Source: Halomarina rubra
GTDB lineage: Archaea; Halobacteriota; Halobacteria; Halobacteriales; Haloarculaceae
Length of the DNA: 64,000 nucleotides
Direction: 5' to 3'
NCBI RefSeq assembly: GCF_023699475.1
Contig: NZ_JALXFV010000002.1
Coordinates: forward strand, 483,316 to 547,315
Under the pieces are notes generated by a model. It was not told the DNA's origin and made no database searches. It saw only the letters and a program-made list of their open reading frames with translations. Shown here piece after piece: positions 28,074-36,753 of the stretch; within the stretch, counting starts at the first letter, position 1; every line of letters begins with the position of its first letter. The translations under genes and the position numbers were made by a program.

Positions 28074-28406
28074 TTAGCCGAACAGCTCGCCGAGACCCTC
28101 ACCGCTGGCCTCGTCCTCCTCGTCGTCGTCGTCGTCGTCGGCTTCGGCCTCGGCCTCGTCGGCCTCGTCCTCAGCGTCGTCGGCCTCGTCCGCGGCGGCA
28201 CCGCCTGCGGCCCCACCTGCGGCGGGGACGGCGGCGGCCGTCTCGATGGCCTCCTCGATGTCGACGTCCTCGAGGGCGGCGACGAGGGCCTTCACGCGGG
28301 ACTCCTCGACGTCCGTACCGGCGGCTTCGAGGACCGCGGTGATGTTGTCTTCGTTGATCTCTTCGTCCGTCTCGTTCAGGATGAGTGCTGCGTAGATGTA
28401 CTCCAT
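28074..28406 (-). CDS. rpl12: Ribosomal stalk protein P1 (L12)
   Basis: This is a 110-residue protein. It begins [20 protein letters not shown], the archaeal P1 dimerisation domain, then has an Ala/Gly hinge ([16 protein letters not shown]) and a long D/E linker ending in EGLGELFG, the conserved C-terminal helix that recruits translation GTPases. It lies 17 bases after rplP0 and is the last gene of the L1-P0-P1 operon. The very long acidic linker is typical of halophiles. Confidence 0.97.
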   Translation of the reverse strand: MEYIYAALILNETDEEINEDNITAVLEAAGTDVEESRVKALVAALEDVDIEEAIETAAAVPAAGGAAGGAAADEADDAEDEADEAEAEADDDDDDEEDEASGEGLGELFG

Positions 28407-28423
28407 TGTTCTAAGTTGGGTTG

Positions 28424-29467
28424 TTAGCCGAACATCGCGCCCATGGCGTCGGCACCGTCCTCGTCGTCGTCATCGTCGTCGGTGTCGTCGCCGTCGGCGT
28501 CGTCGGCGGATTGGTCGTCGGTCGATTCGTCCTCGGCGGTGTCCTCGTCGTCCCCTGCGGGGGCGGCGAGGTCAGCACCGCGCAGTTCCTCGGGGAGCGC
28601 CTCCTCGTCGTCGATGATGGCGGCGAGCGCGCGCATCTGGGAGTCGGCCTTCCCGACGAGGTCGTCGGCGATGGCCGGGCTCTCGACGGCGGCGGAGAGA
28701 CCCACGGCACGGGCGTCGTTGGACGCCTTGCCGAGGATGAGGCCCGCGGTCTGAGCCGTCGGGTAGACGGCGTTGACCGAGACGTTGCGAGCGGCGCTGG
28801 CGGCCGCCTGCACGTCGGCGCGGTACTCGTCGAGGTCGATGGCGAGGTCCTCGGGGTCGAACAGGACGCCGTCGGAGTAGACGCCACGGAGGTCGAGGCC
28901 GACCTCCTTCGGTTCGATCTCGAGCTCGCTCAGGACGTTCGCGAGTTGCGCGCTGACCTCTTCGCCCTCTTCGAGGACGGTCGAGTCGGACAGGACCTGG
29001 ATGGACCCGTCCTGGATGCGCGCGTCCGCACCGACCTGCTGGAGTTCGCCGACGAACGGACCGGGGTCGATTCCGGTGTCACCCTCGGGGATGACGATGT
29101 CGTTCGGGGCGATTTCCCCGGCGTTGATAGGCGCGGGCGTCTTCGACGCTTCCAGTTCGCGGTAGAGGCCGAACGGGTTGTCGTTCGTCCCGATGAGGCC
29201 GACCTGCCCCTCGACGAGCTCGTTGAGCTCCGAGAGGTCGGCGTCGGTCTCGTCCAGTGCGCGAATCATCAGCGTGTTCCGCGAGACCCGAAGCTGGGCG
29301 GTGCCGTGGAGGTCACGGCGCATCGCCTGAAGCTGCTTCGAGGGGATGCCGGCGAGTTTGACGACGCCGACGCTCTCGTAGCTGTCGAGGATGTCGACGA
29401 TGGTGTCGACCTCCTCCTGTTTCCACTGTGGGATGACCTCGGTCTTGCGCTCGGACTCCGCGGACAT
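28424..29467 (-). CDS. rplP0: Ribosomal stalk base protein P0 (L10)
   Basis: This is a 347-residue protein of the large subunit that anchors the P1 dimers to 23S rRNA. The N-terminal rRNA-binding domain ([36 protein letters not shown]) is followed by the archaeal insertion domain and P1-binding helices. The C-terminus has an acidic linker ending DAMGAMFG, the same type of tail as P1. Its ATG directly follows the rpl1 stop (TAAATG), so the two are translationally coupled. Confidence 0.97.
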   Translation of the reverse strand: MSAESERKTEVIPQWKQEEVDTIVDILDSYESVGVVKLAGIPSKQLQAMRRDLHGTAQLRVSRNTLMIRALDETDADLSELNELVEGQVGLIGTNDNPFGLYRELEASKTPAPINAGEIAPNDIVIPEGDTGIDPGPFVGELQQVGADARIQDGSIQVLSDSTVLEEGEEVSAQLANVLSELEIEPKEVGLDLRGVYSDGVLFDPEDLAIDLDEYRADVQAAASAARNVSVNAVYPTAQTAGLILGKASNDARAVGLSAAVESPAIADDLVGKADSQMRALAAIIDDEEALPEELRGADLAAPAGDDEDTAEDESTDDQSADDADGDDTDDDDDDEDGADAMGAMFG

Positions 29468-30106
29468 TTAGGCCACCTCCACGGAGGGACCCATCGTCGT
29501 CTTCACGTAGATGGAGTCGATGTTGAGCGGGCCTTTCTCGAGGTCGGCTTCGAGTCGGCGGACGATGACGTCGATGTTGTCCGAGATCGCTTCTGCGGAC
29601 ATGTCGTCGGCACCGACACGCGTGTGGAACGTCCGGCGGTCCCGCGAGCGTACCTGCACCGTGTTCTTCATCCGTTCGACGACTTCGACGACGTCGTCGT
29701 CCGGCTGAAGCGGCGTCGGCATCTTCCCGCGGGGACCGAGGACGGTCCCGAGGTAACGACCGATGTCTTGCATCATGTTCGCCTCGGCGACGAAGAAGTC
29801 CGTCTCGCCGGCGAGGTCTTTCGCGGCGTCGGAGTCGTCACCGAGTTCTTCGAGGGCGTCGCCGTCGAGTACGTCGTCGGCCACGTCCTGTGCTCGAAGG
29901 GCTGTCTCACCCTCTGCGAACACGACGATACGTGTGTCTTGTCCCGTTCCGTTCGGAAGGACGATGCCTTCGTCGACACGGTTAGACGGGTCGTTGAGAT
30001 CCAGATCGCGCAGGTTGATAGCGAGGTCCACGGTCTCCCGGAAGTTCCGGGCCGGGGCGTCCTCGAGTGCGCGAGAGACTGCATCCTCTATTTCCTGATC
30101 TGCCAT
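29468..30106 (-). CDS. rpl1: Ribosomal protein L1
   Basis: This 212-residue protein of the L1 stalk helps release deacylated tRNA from the ribosome. Typical features are [20 protein letters not shown] near the N-terminus and [16 protein letters not shown]. It is first in the operon with rplP0 and rpl12. Strong SD GGAGGTG lies 5 bases before the ATG. The leader holds a likely L1 target site, so the protein probably controls its own operon. Confidence 0.97.
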   Translation of the reverse strand: MADQEIEDAVSRALEDAPARNFRETVDLAINLRDLDLNDPSNRVDEGIVLPNGTGQDTRIVVFAEGETALRAQDVADDVLDGDALEELGDDSDAAKDLAGETDFFVAEANMMQDIGRYLGTVLGPRGKMPTPLQPDDDVVEVVERMKNTVQVRSRDRRTFHTRVGADDMSAEAISDNIDVIVRRLEADLEKGPLNIDSIYVKTTMGPSVEVA

Positions 30107-30200
30107 TGTTCACCTCCGTAGTGCGCCGTGAGGCTACTACGGCGTGAAACAGGCTACGCCTGTCTCGTTTCACGTCACTAACCTCGCGGACTTAAATACG
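30107..30200 (-). promoter_or_regulatory. rpl1 promoter and structured leader (probable L1 autoregulation site)
   Basis: On the reverse strand a TATA box CGTATTTAAG (30200-30191) precedes a leader with two hairpins. The first, 30173-30144, pairs GTGAAA with TTTCAC and CAGGC with GCCTG, leaving the one-sided bulge CGAGA. This is the stem-asymmetric loop-stem shape of L1-binding sites. The second, about 30142-30116, pairs CCGTAGT with ACTACGG and its 3' arm touches the SD GGAGGTG. L1-dependent repression of this operon through such leaders is known in archaea. Confidence 0.6.
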
Positions 30201-30281
30201 TCGAACTGGCGACGCGAGCGGGCGCTCGTGAGCGGGGTCGACGTCGCGAAAGAGGGCCGACGGACGCGGTGTCCGCGTGGT

Positions 30282-31016
30282 TCAGGCCGTCGAGGCGGCC
30301 GCGTCGGGTTCGGGTCGGGCCGCTTCGGCTAGCGTGCTGCGCGAGCGCAGGAGCAGGAGGCCGAAGCCGACTTTCGCGCTCAGGTCGAGCACCATGAACG
30401 CCGCCGTCTCCCAGTAGAGGGGAATCAGTTCGAGGGTGCCCTCCGTGCCGACCAGCCAGACGATAGGGTACGCGAGCCACAGCACCACGGTGAGCGTCCG
30501 CAGTTGGCCGAACAGGCGCTGGACCTGGGGGGGCTTCGTGCTCACGTCCGCCGAGAGGACGCTGTAGAGCACGTACAGGAGCACGAAGAGTGCGCCCGTC
30601 GAGATGCCCCACCAGAGGATACGGAACGTCGCGTTCGGTTCGAGCGCCGCGATGACGCCCGTCGCTATCATGAACACGTCGAGGCCGACGAGCGTCGCGA
30701 TGGTGTTGCGATGCGCGCCGGCGAGCAACGCGAGGTCCAACAGGAGCAACGGCGTCGTGAATATCCAGTCGGCGTAGCGCGCCCAGTAGATAGCCAGCGG
30801 TTCGCCGCCGACCTGGACCTCGGTGAGGCCGAAGCCAGTCGCCATCAGGAGGTACATCGACGCGGCGATGGTCGTGATGAATATCGTGATGATGTAGAAC
30901 TCCTGCATCTTCCGGTCGGTGACCCCCCGGCCACGGCCGACGAAGTACAGGGTTCCGAGTGTCATCCCGGCGGTGCCGATCCACAGCCAGAGAGACTCCG
31001 CTCCTACTTCAGCCAT
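30282..31016 (-). CDS. bop: Bacteriorhodopsin (outward proton pump)
   Basis: This is a 244-residue seven-helix retinal protein. Every proton-transfer residue is present: R80, D83 and T87 and D94 in [19 protein letters not shown] (equivalent to R82, D85, T89, D96 of Halobacterium), E192 and E203 as the release group, and the retinal Schiff-base lysine K215 in [12 protein letters not shown]. This set marks a light-driven outward H+ pump rather than a sensor or chloride pump. ATG 31016 ([12 protein letters not shown]) is chosen. A TATA-like CTTATTTTAAG lies about 50 bases upstream. No brp/blh retinal-forming gene is adjacent. Confidence 0.96.
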   Translation of the reverse strand: MAEVGAESLWLWIGTAGMTLGTLYFVGRGRGVTDRKMQEFYIITIFITTIAASMYLLMATGFGLTEVQVGGEPLAIYWARYADWIFTTPLLLLDLALLAGAHRNTIATLVGLDVFMIATGVIAALEPNATFRILWWGISTGALFVLLYVLYSVLSADVSTKPPQVQRLFGQLRTLTVVLWLAYPIVWLVGTEGTLELIPLYWETAAFMVLDLSAKVGFGLLLLRSRSTLAEAARPEPDAAASTA

Positions 31017-31208
31017 ATGTACTCGGAGAGAGGCACCGACCGAGCTTATACATATCAACAATCTTAAAATAAGTCTGACAGTCGCACCGCATTACGAAAC
31101 CGACTGACACGACCGGTGTTCGCTATCATCGGCCGGAGTGTTCGATGTGGAGACGGTTCGCGTACCGACACGTCTATCATCGGGGAGTGGGACCGACTCG
31201 CTAACCGA

Positions 31209-31820
31209 ATGAGCACCGACCTCGACGACCCCATCGCGGACGCCGTGATGAGCGACTGCCCGTACCAACGCGCGACCGTCGACCGGTACCGGCCGATTCG
31301 CGGGCCGGTGTCTCGAACCCTCCTCCGACAGGCGGCTTTGCTCGTCGTGCTCGCGTCGGTGCTCCCCATCGTCGCGACCTACCCCACCTCGACGCGTACC
31401 CTCTTGTCGGCCCCGGCGGTCGAGACGTTCCCGAAGGTGTTGCTCGTCGGGGCGCTGGGCGGGGCCGTCCAGTTGCTCGCCGCCGCAGTACTCGTCTGCC
31501 TGGTCGTCGTCCGCTCGGACGTCGACACACGACGCCAGGCAGACCGTCTGGTGACGCTCGAGGACCTCGCGACGACCATCAGCCTCGGCACGGGTGGGTT
31601 CGCCATCGCGTTCTCGGTGGGCTACCTCTTCCTCGGCCACCTCGAAGACGCGTTGACGGTCGTCACCCGCGGGACGACGGACCCGTTCGCCGCCGTCGCG
31701 ACGGCGACCAGTGTGGGTATCGCCGTCGACACCGTCGCCCTCGCCGCCCTCGCCGGGTCGCTGGCGTGCTGGGCGGCGAGTCGCTGGGTCGCCGCCCGCG
31801 AGCGACGGGCGCTCGACTGA
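31209..31820 (+). CDS. Four-helix membrane protein, unknown
   Basis: This is a 203-residue protein from ATG 31209 (MSTDLDDPIADAVMSDCPYQ). It has four hydrophobic segments (QAALLVVLASVLPIVATYP, VLLVGALGGAVQLLAAAVLV, TISLGTGGFAIAFSVGYLFL, VDTVALAALAGSLACWAASR). It is divergent from bop with about 190 bases between them. A link with light-driven energy conversion is not supported by any motif. The longer frame from 31116 includes the bop upstream region and is rejected. Confidence 0.65.
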   Translation: MSTDLDDPIADAVMSDCPYQRATVDRYRPIRGPVSRTLLRQAALLVVLASVLPIVATYPTSTRTLLSAPAVETFPKVLLVGALGGAVQLLAAAVLVCLVVVRSDVDTRRQADRLVTLEDLATTISLGTGGFAIAFSVGYLFLGHLEDALTVVTRGTTDPFAAVATATSVGIAVDTVALAALAGSLACWAASRWVAARERRALD

Positions 31821-31907
31821 CGGGGTCGAGACGTCGAGCGTACGGGAGTCGCCCCGGAGAGACGGCAGTCGCTCTCGGGCCGATGAAATCGGAAAGAGAG
31901 AGCGCGA

Positions 31908-32387
31908 TTACGCCGAGCCGAGCTGTTCGTCGAACTCGCCGTCCGCGACGCGCTGTTTGAACGTCCGGGCGTCCTCGCCTTCGATGGTCACACCGAGCGA
32001 GACGCAGGTGCCCGCGACTTCCTTCGCTGCGCCGCGCGTATCGTACGCGAGCAGGTCGGGTAGTTTCTGTTCTGCGACGGTCACGAGCTGGTCGATGGAC
32101 ATGTCGGCGACGAACTCCGCCTGCGGGCGACCGCTGCCCGTCTCGAAGCCGAGTTCGTCCTTGACGAGCGCCGCCGTCGGCGGCACACCGACGTCGATGT
32201 CGAAGCTCCCGTCGTCGTCGTACGTGACGGTGACGGGGACCTCGGTGCCGTCGAACGCGGCGGTCTGCTCGTTGATCTCACTGACGACTGCCTGCACGTC
32301 CACCGGCGTCGGGCCGAGCTCCGGCCCGAGCGGTGGCCCGGGGTTGGCCTGTCCGCCGGGGACGAGCACTTCGATGGTACCTCCCAT
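31908..32387 (-). CDS. rpl11: Ribosomal protein L11
   Basis: This 159-residue protein binds the GTPase-associated centre of 23S rRNA. It shows MGGTIEVLVPGGQANPGPPL, the proline-rich N-terminal switch, and DMSIDQLVTVAEQKLPDLLA in the RNA-binding domain. ATG 32387 lies 27 bases after the TATA box TTTTAA (32412-32417), so the mRNA is leaderless. In many haloarchaea rpl11 is close to rpl1; here bop and a membrane protein gene separate them. Confidence 0.97.
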   Translation of the reverse strand: MGGTIEVLVPGGQANPGPPLGPELGPTPVDVQAVVSEINEQTAAFDGTEVPVTVTYDDDGSFDIDVGVPPTAALVKDELGFETGSGRPQAEFVADMSIDQLVTVAEQKLPDLLAYDTRGAAKEVAGTCVSLGVTIEGEDARTFKQRVADGEFDEQLGSA

Positions 32388-32411
32388 ATCGGCCACATTC
32401 CCCTCTCGCGG

Positions 32412-32417
32412 TTTTAA
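32412..32417 (-). promoter_or_regulatory. TATA box of leaderless rpl11
   Basis: The sequence reads TTAAAA on the reverse strand, centred 27 bases before the rpl11 ATG at 32387. This spacing puts the transcription start at the first base of the start codon. The 228 bases further upstream (32418-32645) hold no credible gene. Confidence 0.6.
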
Positions 32418-32645
32418 GAGTTGTCTTGTTGCCTTCCCCACGGTGGGGAGTCACACGCCCGAACAGGGTCACGCTCGCGACGGCAGAGTCCCACTGCTCG
32501 TGCGTGGCGAACGCCGTCACGACCGGCGACTGGCCGGAGAAGACGTGGCTGCTCAGAGGGGGACGAGACCGGTGGAAGAAGACGTGTCCGGACGGAGGAA
32601 GACGAGACCGGTCGGGAGATAGCTGCGCGTCGCGACGCCACCGAC

Positions 32646-32846
32646 TCAGGGGAGGAAGACGCCGTGGCGAGCGAGCCAGTCGCTCGCCTCCTTGATCTCG
32701 ACGGGGCTCCCGATGATGCGGACGGTGTCGTCCTGGTCGACGAACGTCAGTACGAACTCCCGCCCGAGGTCAGCGCGCAGTCCTCCCAGGGTCTCACGGG
32801 GGAGGACGATCTGCGTACTGTCACGGTACCGGACGGCGTCACTCAT
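32646..32846 (-). CDS. VNG_1110C-type small haloarchaeal protein
   Basis: This is a 66-residue protein (MSDAVRYRDSTQIVLPRETLGG..., ending WLARHGVFLP). It is found next to rpl11 in Halobacterium (there VNG_1110C) and keeps that position here, upstream and on the same strand. The mixed alpha/beta composition and VDQDDTVRIIGSPVEI suggest a small nucleic-acid-binding or AbrB-like fold, but no function is known. ATG 32846 is chosen over 32867 because family members start with MSDA-like residues. Confidence 0.72.
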   Translation of the reverse strand: MSDAVRYRDSTQIVLPRETLGGLRADLGREFVLTFVDQDDTVRIIGSPVEIKEASDWLARHGVFLP

Positions 32847-33002
32847 CGTCAGACGGTGCTCGGGCATGGCCTATTAACGTACTGAAACACGCTCACCGGG
32901 CGCTCGCCGACGCGGTATCTGTCGGTGGTAGGAATCGGTGGCGCTACGGTGCTGTTCGTGCGCCCCAACGGGCGACATCCGCCCTCCGGGGTGGGAGACG
33001 AA

Positions 33003-33164
33003 TCAGAGGTTGACGAGCAACAGACCGACGACGACGACGATGAGAATGGCGACACCGACGACCATGAGGTCGGTGTCGAAGTAGAGGCTGAGACCGGTGT
33101 GGAGCAGGGCGACGAACGCGAGCCCGAGGAGCGCGAGGTTCTTCGCGAGGGTCCGCTTTTCCAT
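33003..33164 (-). CDS. Small two-helix membrane protein
   Basis: This is a 53-residue protein from ATG 33164 (MEKRTLAKNLALLGLAFVAL). It has two hydrophobic segments (LALLGLAFVALLHTGLSLYF and MVVGVAILIVVVVGLLLVNL) with positive charge at the N-terminus. It is short but its start, length and composition are typical of haloarchaeal small membrane proteins. Upstream frame extension to 33242 is charged and unlikely. No function can be assigned. Confidence 0.55.
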   Translation of the reverse strand: MEKRTLAKNLALLGLAFVALLHTGLSLYFDTDLMVVGVAILIVVVVGLLLVNL

Positions 33165-33260
33165 ACGGTCCGTACGACCGGCCGCCGTATAGGCGTGTGC
33201 GTGGCGGGGGGTGTCTGTGATAGGGAAGTCGTTAGTCAGCACTGCTAACGCGGACGCCTC

Positions 33261-34050
33261 TCAGTTCGTCGTGAGGGTCCACGGGCCGTTCGCGTCGACG
33301 TTCAGGTAGAACATTCCATCAAGACGCGCGGTCGTCGACCCTTCGAACTGGCCGATTTCGTTGAATATCGATACAGCGACGTTTGAGGGGTCGACAGGAA
33401 TCGGCTCGACGATGAAGTTGCTGTCGCCCTCGTGTGTCCCCTGGAACTCCGTCGCGCCGTCGAACTCGAACGGTCCGACGAAGGTCAGTCCCTCGCCGCT
33501 GGCGTCGACTGGCAGCGACTCGGGGCTCACCTCACTCGGCTGTTCGAGCGTGACAGACCACTCGCCGTCCGCGTCGACGTTCAGGTTGTGGCCACCACTC
33601 GCGTTGACGGCTGCGACGGTCGAACCCTCCACACTACCGATGAGGTTCGTCAGCGAGACGTCTTCGTAGGACTCTCCCTCGAGCGTCACGAGCGAGGTGA
33701 TGAAGTTGCTCTCGCCATCGTGAGTGAACTCCGCTGTTATCGGCCCCGGCTGGAGTTGCACGGTGTCGCTCGTCTGGGTGCCACTGCCTTCGAAGGTCTG
33801 AGGGCCGAACGACGCCGTAGCCCCGTCCGTAGTCTGGGTCTCGGTTTCAGATTCGGTCGTCGTCTCGGTCTCCTCGGTCGCTGGGGTGTCGTCGTCGGCC
33901 TCGCTTCCGACCGTTGTGGGGGGGATTACTCGTCGTATCGGTGCTAGCTCCGTCGTCTCCGGGCGTGGTCGTCGACTCCCCCTCGGAACAACCCGCGAGG
34001 ACACTCGATGCGGCGAGACCAACCAGGGACAGGTACGTTCGTCGCTGCAT
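33261..34050 (-). pseudogene. Secreted lipoprotein gene split by a frameshift in a C7 run
   Basis: Translation from ATG 34050 gives MQRRTYLSLVGLAASSVLAG-C21, a lipobox, then an S/T/D-rich linker. In that frame the protein then becomes a basic nonsense tail (HNGRKRGRRR) and stops near 33847. The rest is in the next frame: SEADDDTPATEETETTTESE, then two tandem copies of a domain with the pattern HxGxSNFI ... EGST ... LNVDAxGxW (about 33720-33520 and 33440-33261). The switch is at the G7 run 33918-33924 (C7 on the coding strand); six C would restore one 262-codon frame. It may be a real mutation, phase variation or a sequencing error. Confidence 0.7.
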
Positions 34051-34263
34051 GTGCCAATTTCGACACGACCGGCCGACATTAAACCCCTTGGTATAGAAAC
34101 ACGATTGCTCCACGACGACAATCGGGCTCATTCATCCAACATGGACACTATGCAATTTCGACAGGTTCGGGGACTACTCGGAGTTTTCTTTCCAGCAGCG
34201 CATCTGTGTCGGTCCTGCCACGGAAGGACACCCTTTTCGTACCCGGTGGCCGAAGTCAGGGCA

Positions 34264-35376
34264 ATGGGACTTGAGGAGGATATCGACGCCATCGAGGAGG
34301 AGATAGCCAACACTCCGTACAACAAGTCCACCGAGGCGCACATCGGTCGGCTGAAGTCGAAGCTCGCACAGAAAAAGGAGAAGCTCCAGAACCAGTCGTC
34401 GGCGGGCGGCGGACAGGGGTACGCCGTCGAGAAGACCGGCGACGCCACCGTCGCGCTGGTGGGCTTTCCCTCCGTGGGCAAGTCGACGCTGCTCAACGCG
34501 TTGACCAACGCCGAGAGCGAGGTCGGCTCCTACGAGTTCACGACGCTCGACGTCAACCCCGGGATGCTCCAGTACCGCGGCGCGAACATCCAACTGCTCG
34601 ACGTGCCGGGACTCATCGAGGGCGCGGCCGACGGGCGCGGTGGTGGCCGGGAGGTGCTGTCGGTCGTCCGGACCGCGGACCTCGTGTTGTTCGTCCTCTC
34701 GGTGTTCGAGATCGACCAGTACGACCGCCTGCGCGAGGAGCTGTACAACAACAAGATCCGTCTGGACAGTCGCCCCGCGAGTGTCAGCGTCTCGAAGAAC
34801 ATCAAAGGCGGGCTGAAGGTGACGACCAGCGGCGACGTCGGACTCGACGAGAGCACTATCAAGGAGGTGCTCCGGGAGTACGACTACATCAACGCCGACG
34901 TCACCGTCCGCGAGGAGCTGACCATCGACCGCCTGGTGGACGCGCTGATGGACAACCGCGTCTACCTCCCCTCGCTCGTCTCGGTGAACAAGGCCGACCT
35001 CATCGAACCGGACTACCTGGAGACGGTCAACGACCAGCTCAGAGACCGGGACATCGACCCCGAGACGGCGGTGTTCATCAGCGCCGAGAAGGAGAAGGGA
35101 CTCGACTCGCTCAAGGAGTCCATCTGGGAGTCGCTGGGTCTCATCCGTATCTACATGGACAAGCCCGGCCGCGGCGTCGACTACGAGGAACCGATGGTGG
35201 TGCGGCGAGGCGACAGCACCATCGACGACGTGCTCGACAAACTCGGGAGCGACTTCCGCCAGCGGTTCCGGTTCGCACGCGTCTCCGGGCCGAGCGCGAA
35301 ACACGACGAACAGCAGGTCGGGATGGACCACGAACTGCAGGACGAGGACGTGTTGCGACTCATCATGCGGCGGTAG
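34264..35376 (+). CDS. DRG-type GTP-binding protein with TGS domain
   Basis: This is a 370-residue protein. The N-terminal helical region (LEEDIDAIEEEIANTPYNKS) is typical of archaeal DRG proteins. G motifs are GFPSVGKSTLLNAL (G1), DVPGLIEGAADG (G3) and NKADLI (G4). The last about 75 residues form the TGS domain (IRIYMDKPGRGVDYEEPMVV). DRG GTPases associate with ribosomes and stalled translation. ATG 34264 is the usual family start; the longer in-frame reading to 33886 overlaps the divergent lipoprotein gene. Confidence 0.95.
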   Translation: MGLEEDIDAIEEEIANTPYNKSTEAHIGRLKSKLAQKKEKLQNQSSAGGGQGYAVEKTGDATVALVGFPSVGKSTLLNALTNAESEVGSYEFTTLDVNPGMLQYRGANIQLLDVPGLIEGAADGRGGGREVLSVVRTADLVLFVLSVFEIDQYDRLREELYNNKIRLDSRPASVSVSKNIKGGLKVTTSGDVGLDESTIKEVLREYDYINADVTVREELTIDRLVDALMDNRVYLPSLVSVNKADLIEPDYLETVNDQLRDRDIDPETAVFISAEKEKGLDSLKESIWESLGLIRIYMDKPGRGVDYEEPMVVRRGDSTIDDVLDKLGSDFRQRFRFARVSGPSAKHDEQQVGMDHELQDEDVLRLIMRR

Positions 35377-35378
35377 TC

Positions 35379-35879
35379 GTGGCCGAGGACTCCTCGACGG
35401 TCGCGAAACCGAGTAATTCTCGCGTGCGCGTAGCCCGACGACGCGAAGCAGTTCGACGGTTCGCCGTCGTCCTCGCGCTGGGACTGGTTCCGTGGACGGT
35501 CGTCGCCGGCCGCGACCTGACGTTCGTGTTCCCGTTCGGGTTGCTCAACGACGACCCCTGGTTTCTCGTCACCGTACCGGAGTACCTCCAGTACTCTCGA
35601 TACGGGCGAGCGGCGGCCATCGACTCGTGGCTCGTGGGGGCGGGCGTCTACACCGGCGCACTCGTGAGTGCGCTCGCGGGTCTGAGCGGGTGGGACGACC
35701 GTCGCCTGACCGGTGGGTTGCTCGTCGTCGCCGGCGTGAGTCAGTTCCCGCTCGCCCAGTGGTTCTCGCTGCGCCCCGGAATCGTGGCGGTGCCCGTCGG
35801 GAGCGTCCTGTTGCTCGTCGCCGCGTGGTGGCACTACTGGCCGGCGTACCGCGAGTGGGTCGCCGAACGCGTCGAGTGA
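35379..35879 (+). CDS. Haloarchaeal membrane protein (TIGR04206-like)
   Basis: This is a 166-residue protein with a basic N-terminus (RVARRREAVRRF) and about four hydrophobic segments (VVLALGLVPWTVVAG, WLVGAGVYTGALVSALAGL, LTGGLLVVAGVSQFPLAQW, VAVPVGSVLLLVAAWWHYW). It starts with GTG two bases after the GTPase stop, so it is probably co-transcribed. The aromatic loops FVFPFGLLNDDPWFLVTVPE and QYSRYGRAAAIDSWLVG resemble a haloarchaeal family of unknown function; the family name is recalled, not verified. Confidence 0.68.
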   Translation: MAEDSSTVAKPSNSRVRVARRREAVRRFAVVLALGLVPWTVVAGRDLTFVFPFGLLNDDPWFLVTVPEYLQYSRYGRAAAIDSWLVGAGVYTGALVSALAGLSGWDDRRLTGGLLVVAGVSQFPLAQWFSLRPGIVAVPVGSVLLLVAAWWHYWPAYREWVAERVE

Positions 35880-35960
35880 GTCGGGAGCAGACCGGGGGAC
35901 CCCCGAGAAGATTGGCGGGAAAGGTGGGTGCTATCGGGGGGCGTCGCCGGTTCCACCAAC

Positions 35961-35966
35961 GTTTAT
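35961..35966 (+). promoter_or_regulatory. TATA box of leaderless VOC gene
   Basis: GTTTAT lies 26-28 bases before the GTG at 35992, the spacing for a leaderless haloarchaeal transcript. It favours GTG 35992 over the in-frame GTG at 35980. Confidence 0.5.
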
Positions 35967-35991
35967 CGCTCGCCCGCGAGTGTACACCACC

Positions 35992-36753
35992 GTGAACGCG
36001 ATTCTCGACCACACGATGATGCGCGTCGAAGATTTGGACGCCGCACTGGAGTTCTACACCGAGGCCATCGGCTACGAGGAGAAGGGTCGCTGGGAGGCCG
36101 ACACCTTCACGAACGTCTTCCTCGGCCCCGAAGAGATGCACGAGGAGGGCGCACTGCTCGAACTCACCTACAACCACGACGGGCGTTCGTACGAGATGGG
36201 CGACGCCTGGGGGCACATCGCCGTTCGCGTCCCCGAAGACGGTCTGCAGGACGCCTACGAGGAACTCATGGACGCCGGCGTCGAGGACTACCGCGACCCC
36301 GAGTCCTGTGACGACCGGTACGCGTTCGTCAAGGACCCCGACGGCCACGAGATCGAACTCGTCAAACGCGACCACGGCGCGAAGTGGAGCCTCGACCACA
36401 CGATGGTGCGCGTCGAGGACGCCGACGCCGCCCTCGGCTGGTACGCGCGCAAACTCGAGTACGAACCGACCGGCCGCTGGGAGTCCGACACGTTCGCGAA
36501 CTACTTCGCGAAGCCGAAGGACGCGGCCGAGGAGGCGATGAGCGTCGAGTTGACGTACAACTACGACGGGCGTTCGTACGAGATGGGCGACGCGTGGGGG
36601 CACGTCGCCGTCCGGGTCGACGACCTCGACGACGCCTGGGAGACCGTGATGGAACGCGAGGCCGAGGACTACCGCGACCCAGAGTCCTGCGACAACAACT
36701 ACGCGTTCACGAAGACCAACGACGGCCACGAGGTCGAACTGGTCACCCGATAG
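35992..36753 (+). CDS. Two-domain VOC (glyoxalase/dioxygenase fold) protein
   Basis: This is a 253-residue protein made of two homologous VOC domains. They begin ILDHTMMRVEDLDAALEFYT and SLDHTMVRVEDADAALGWYA, and both contain YDGRSYEMGDAWGHxAVRV and YRDPESCD. Candidate metal ligands are the His and Glu in each repeat (LDHTM, LELTY, WGHIA, HEIEL), the glyoxalase I set HEHE. Lactoylglutathione lyase-like activity with a different thiol is possible in haloarchaea, but the substrate is open. Confidence 0.88.
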   Translation: MNAILDHTMMRVEDLDAALEFYTEAIGYEEKGRWEADTFTNVFLGPEEMHEEGALLELTYNHDGRSYEMGDAWGHIAVRVPEDGLQDAYEELMDAGVEDYRDPESCDDRYAFVKDPDGHEIELVKRDHGAKWSLDHTMVRVEDADAALGWYARKLEYEPTGRWESDTFANYFAKPKDAAEEAMSVELTYNYDGRSYEMGDAWGHVAVRVDDLDDAWETVMEREAEDYRDPESCDNNYAFTKTNDGHEVELVTR

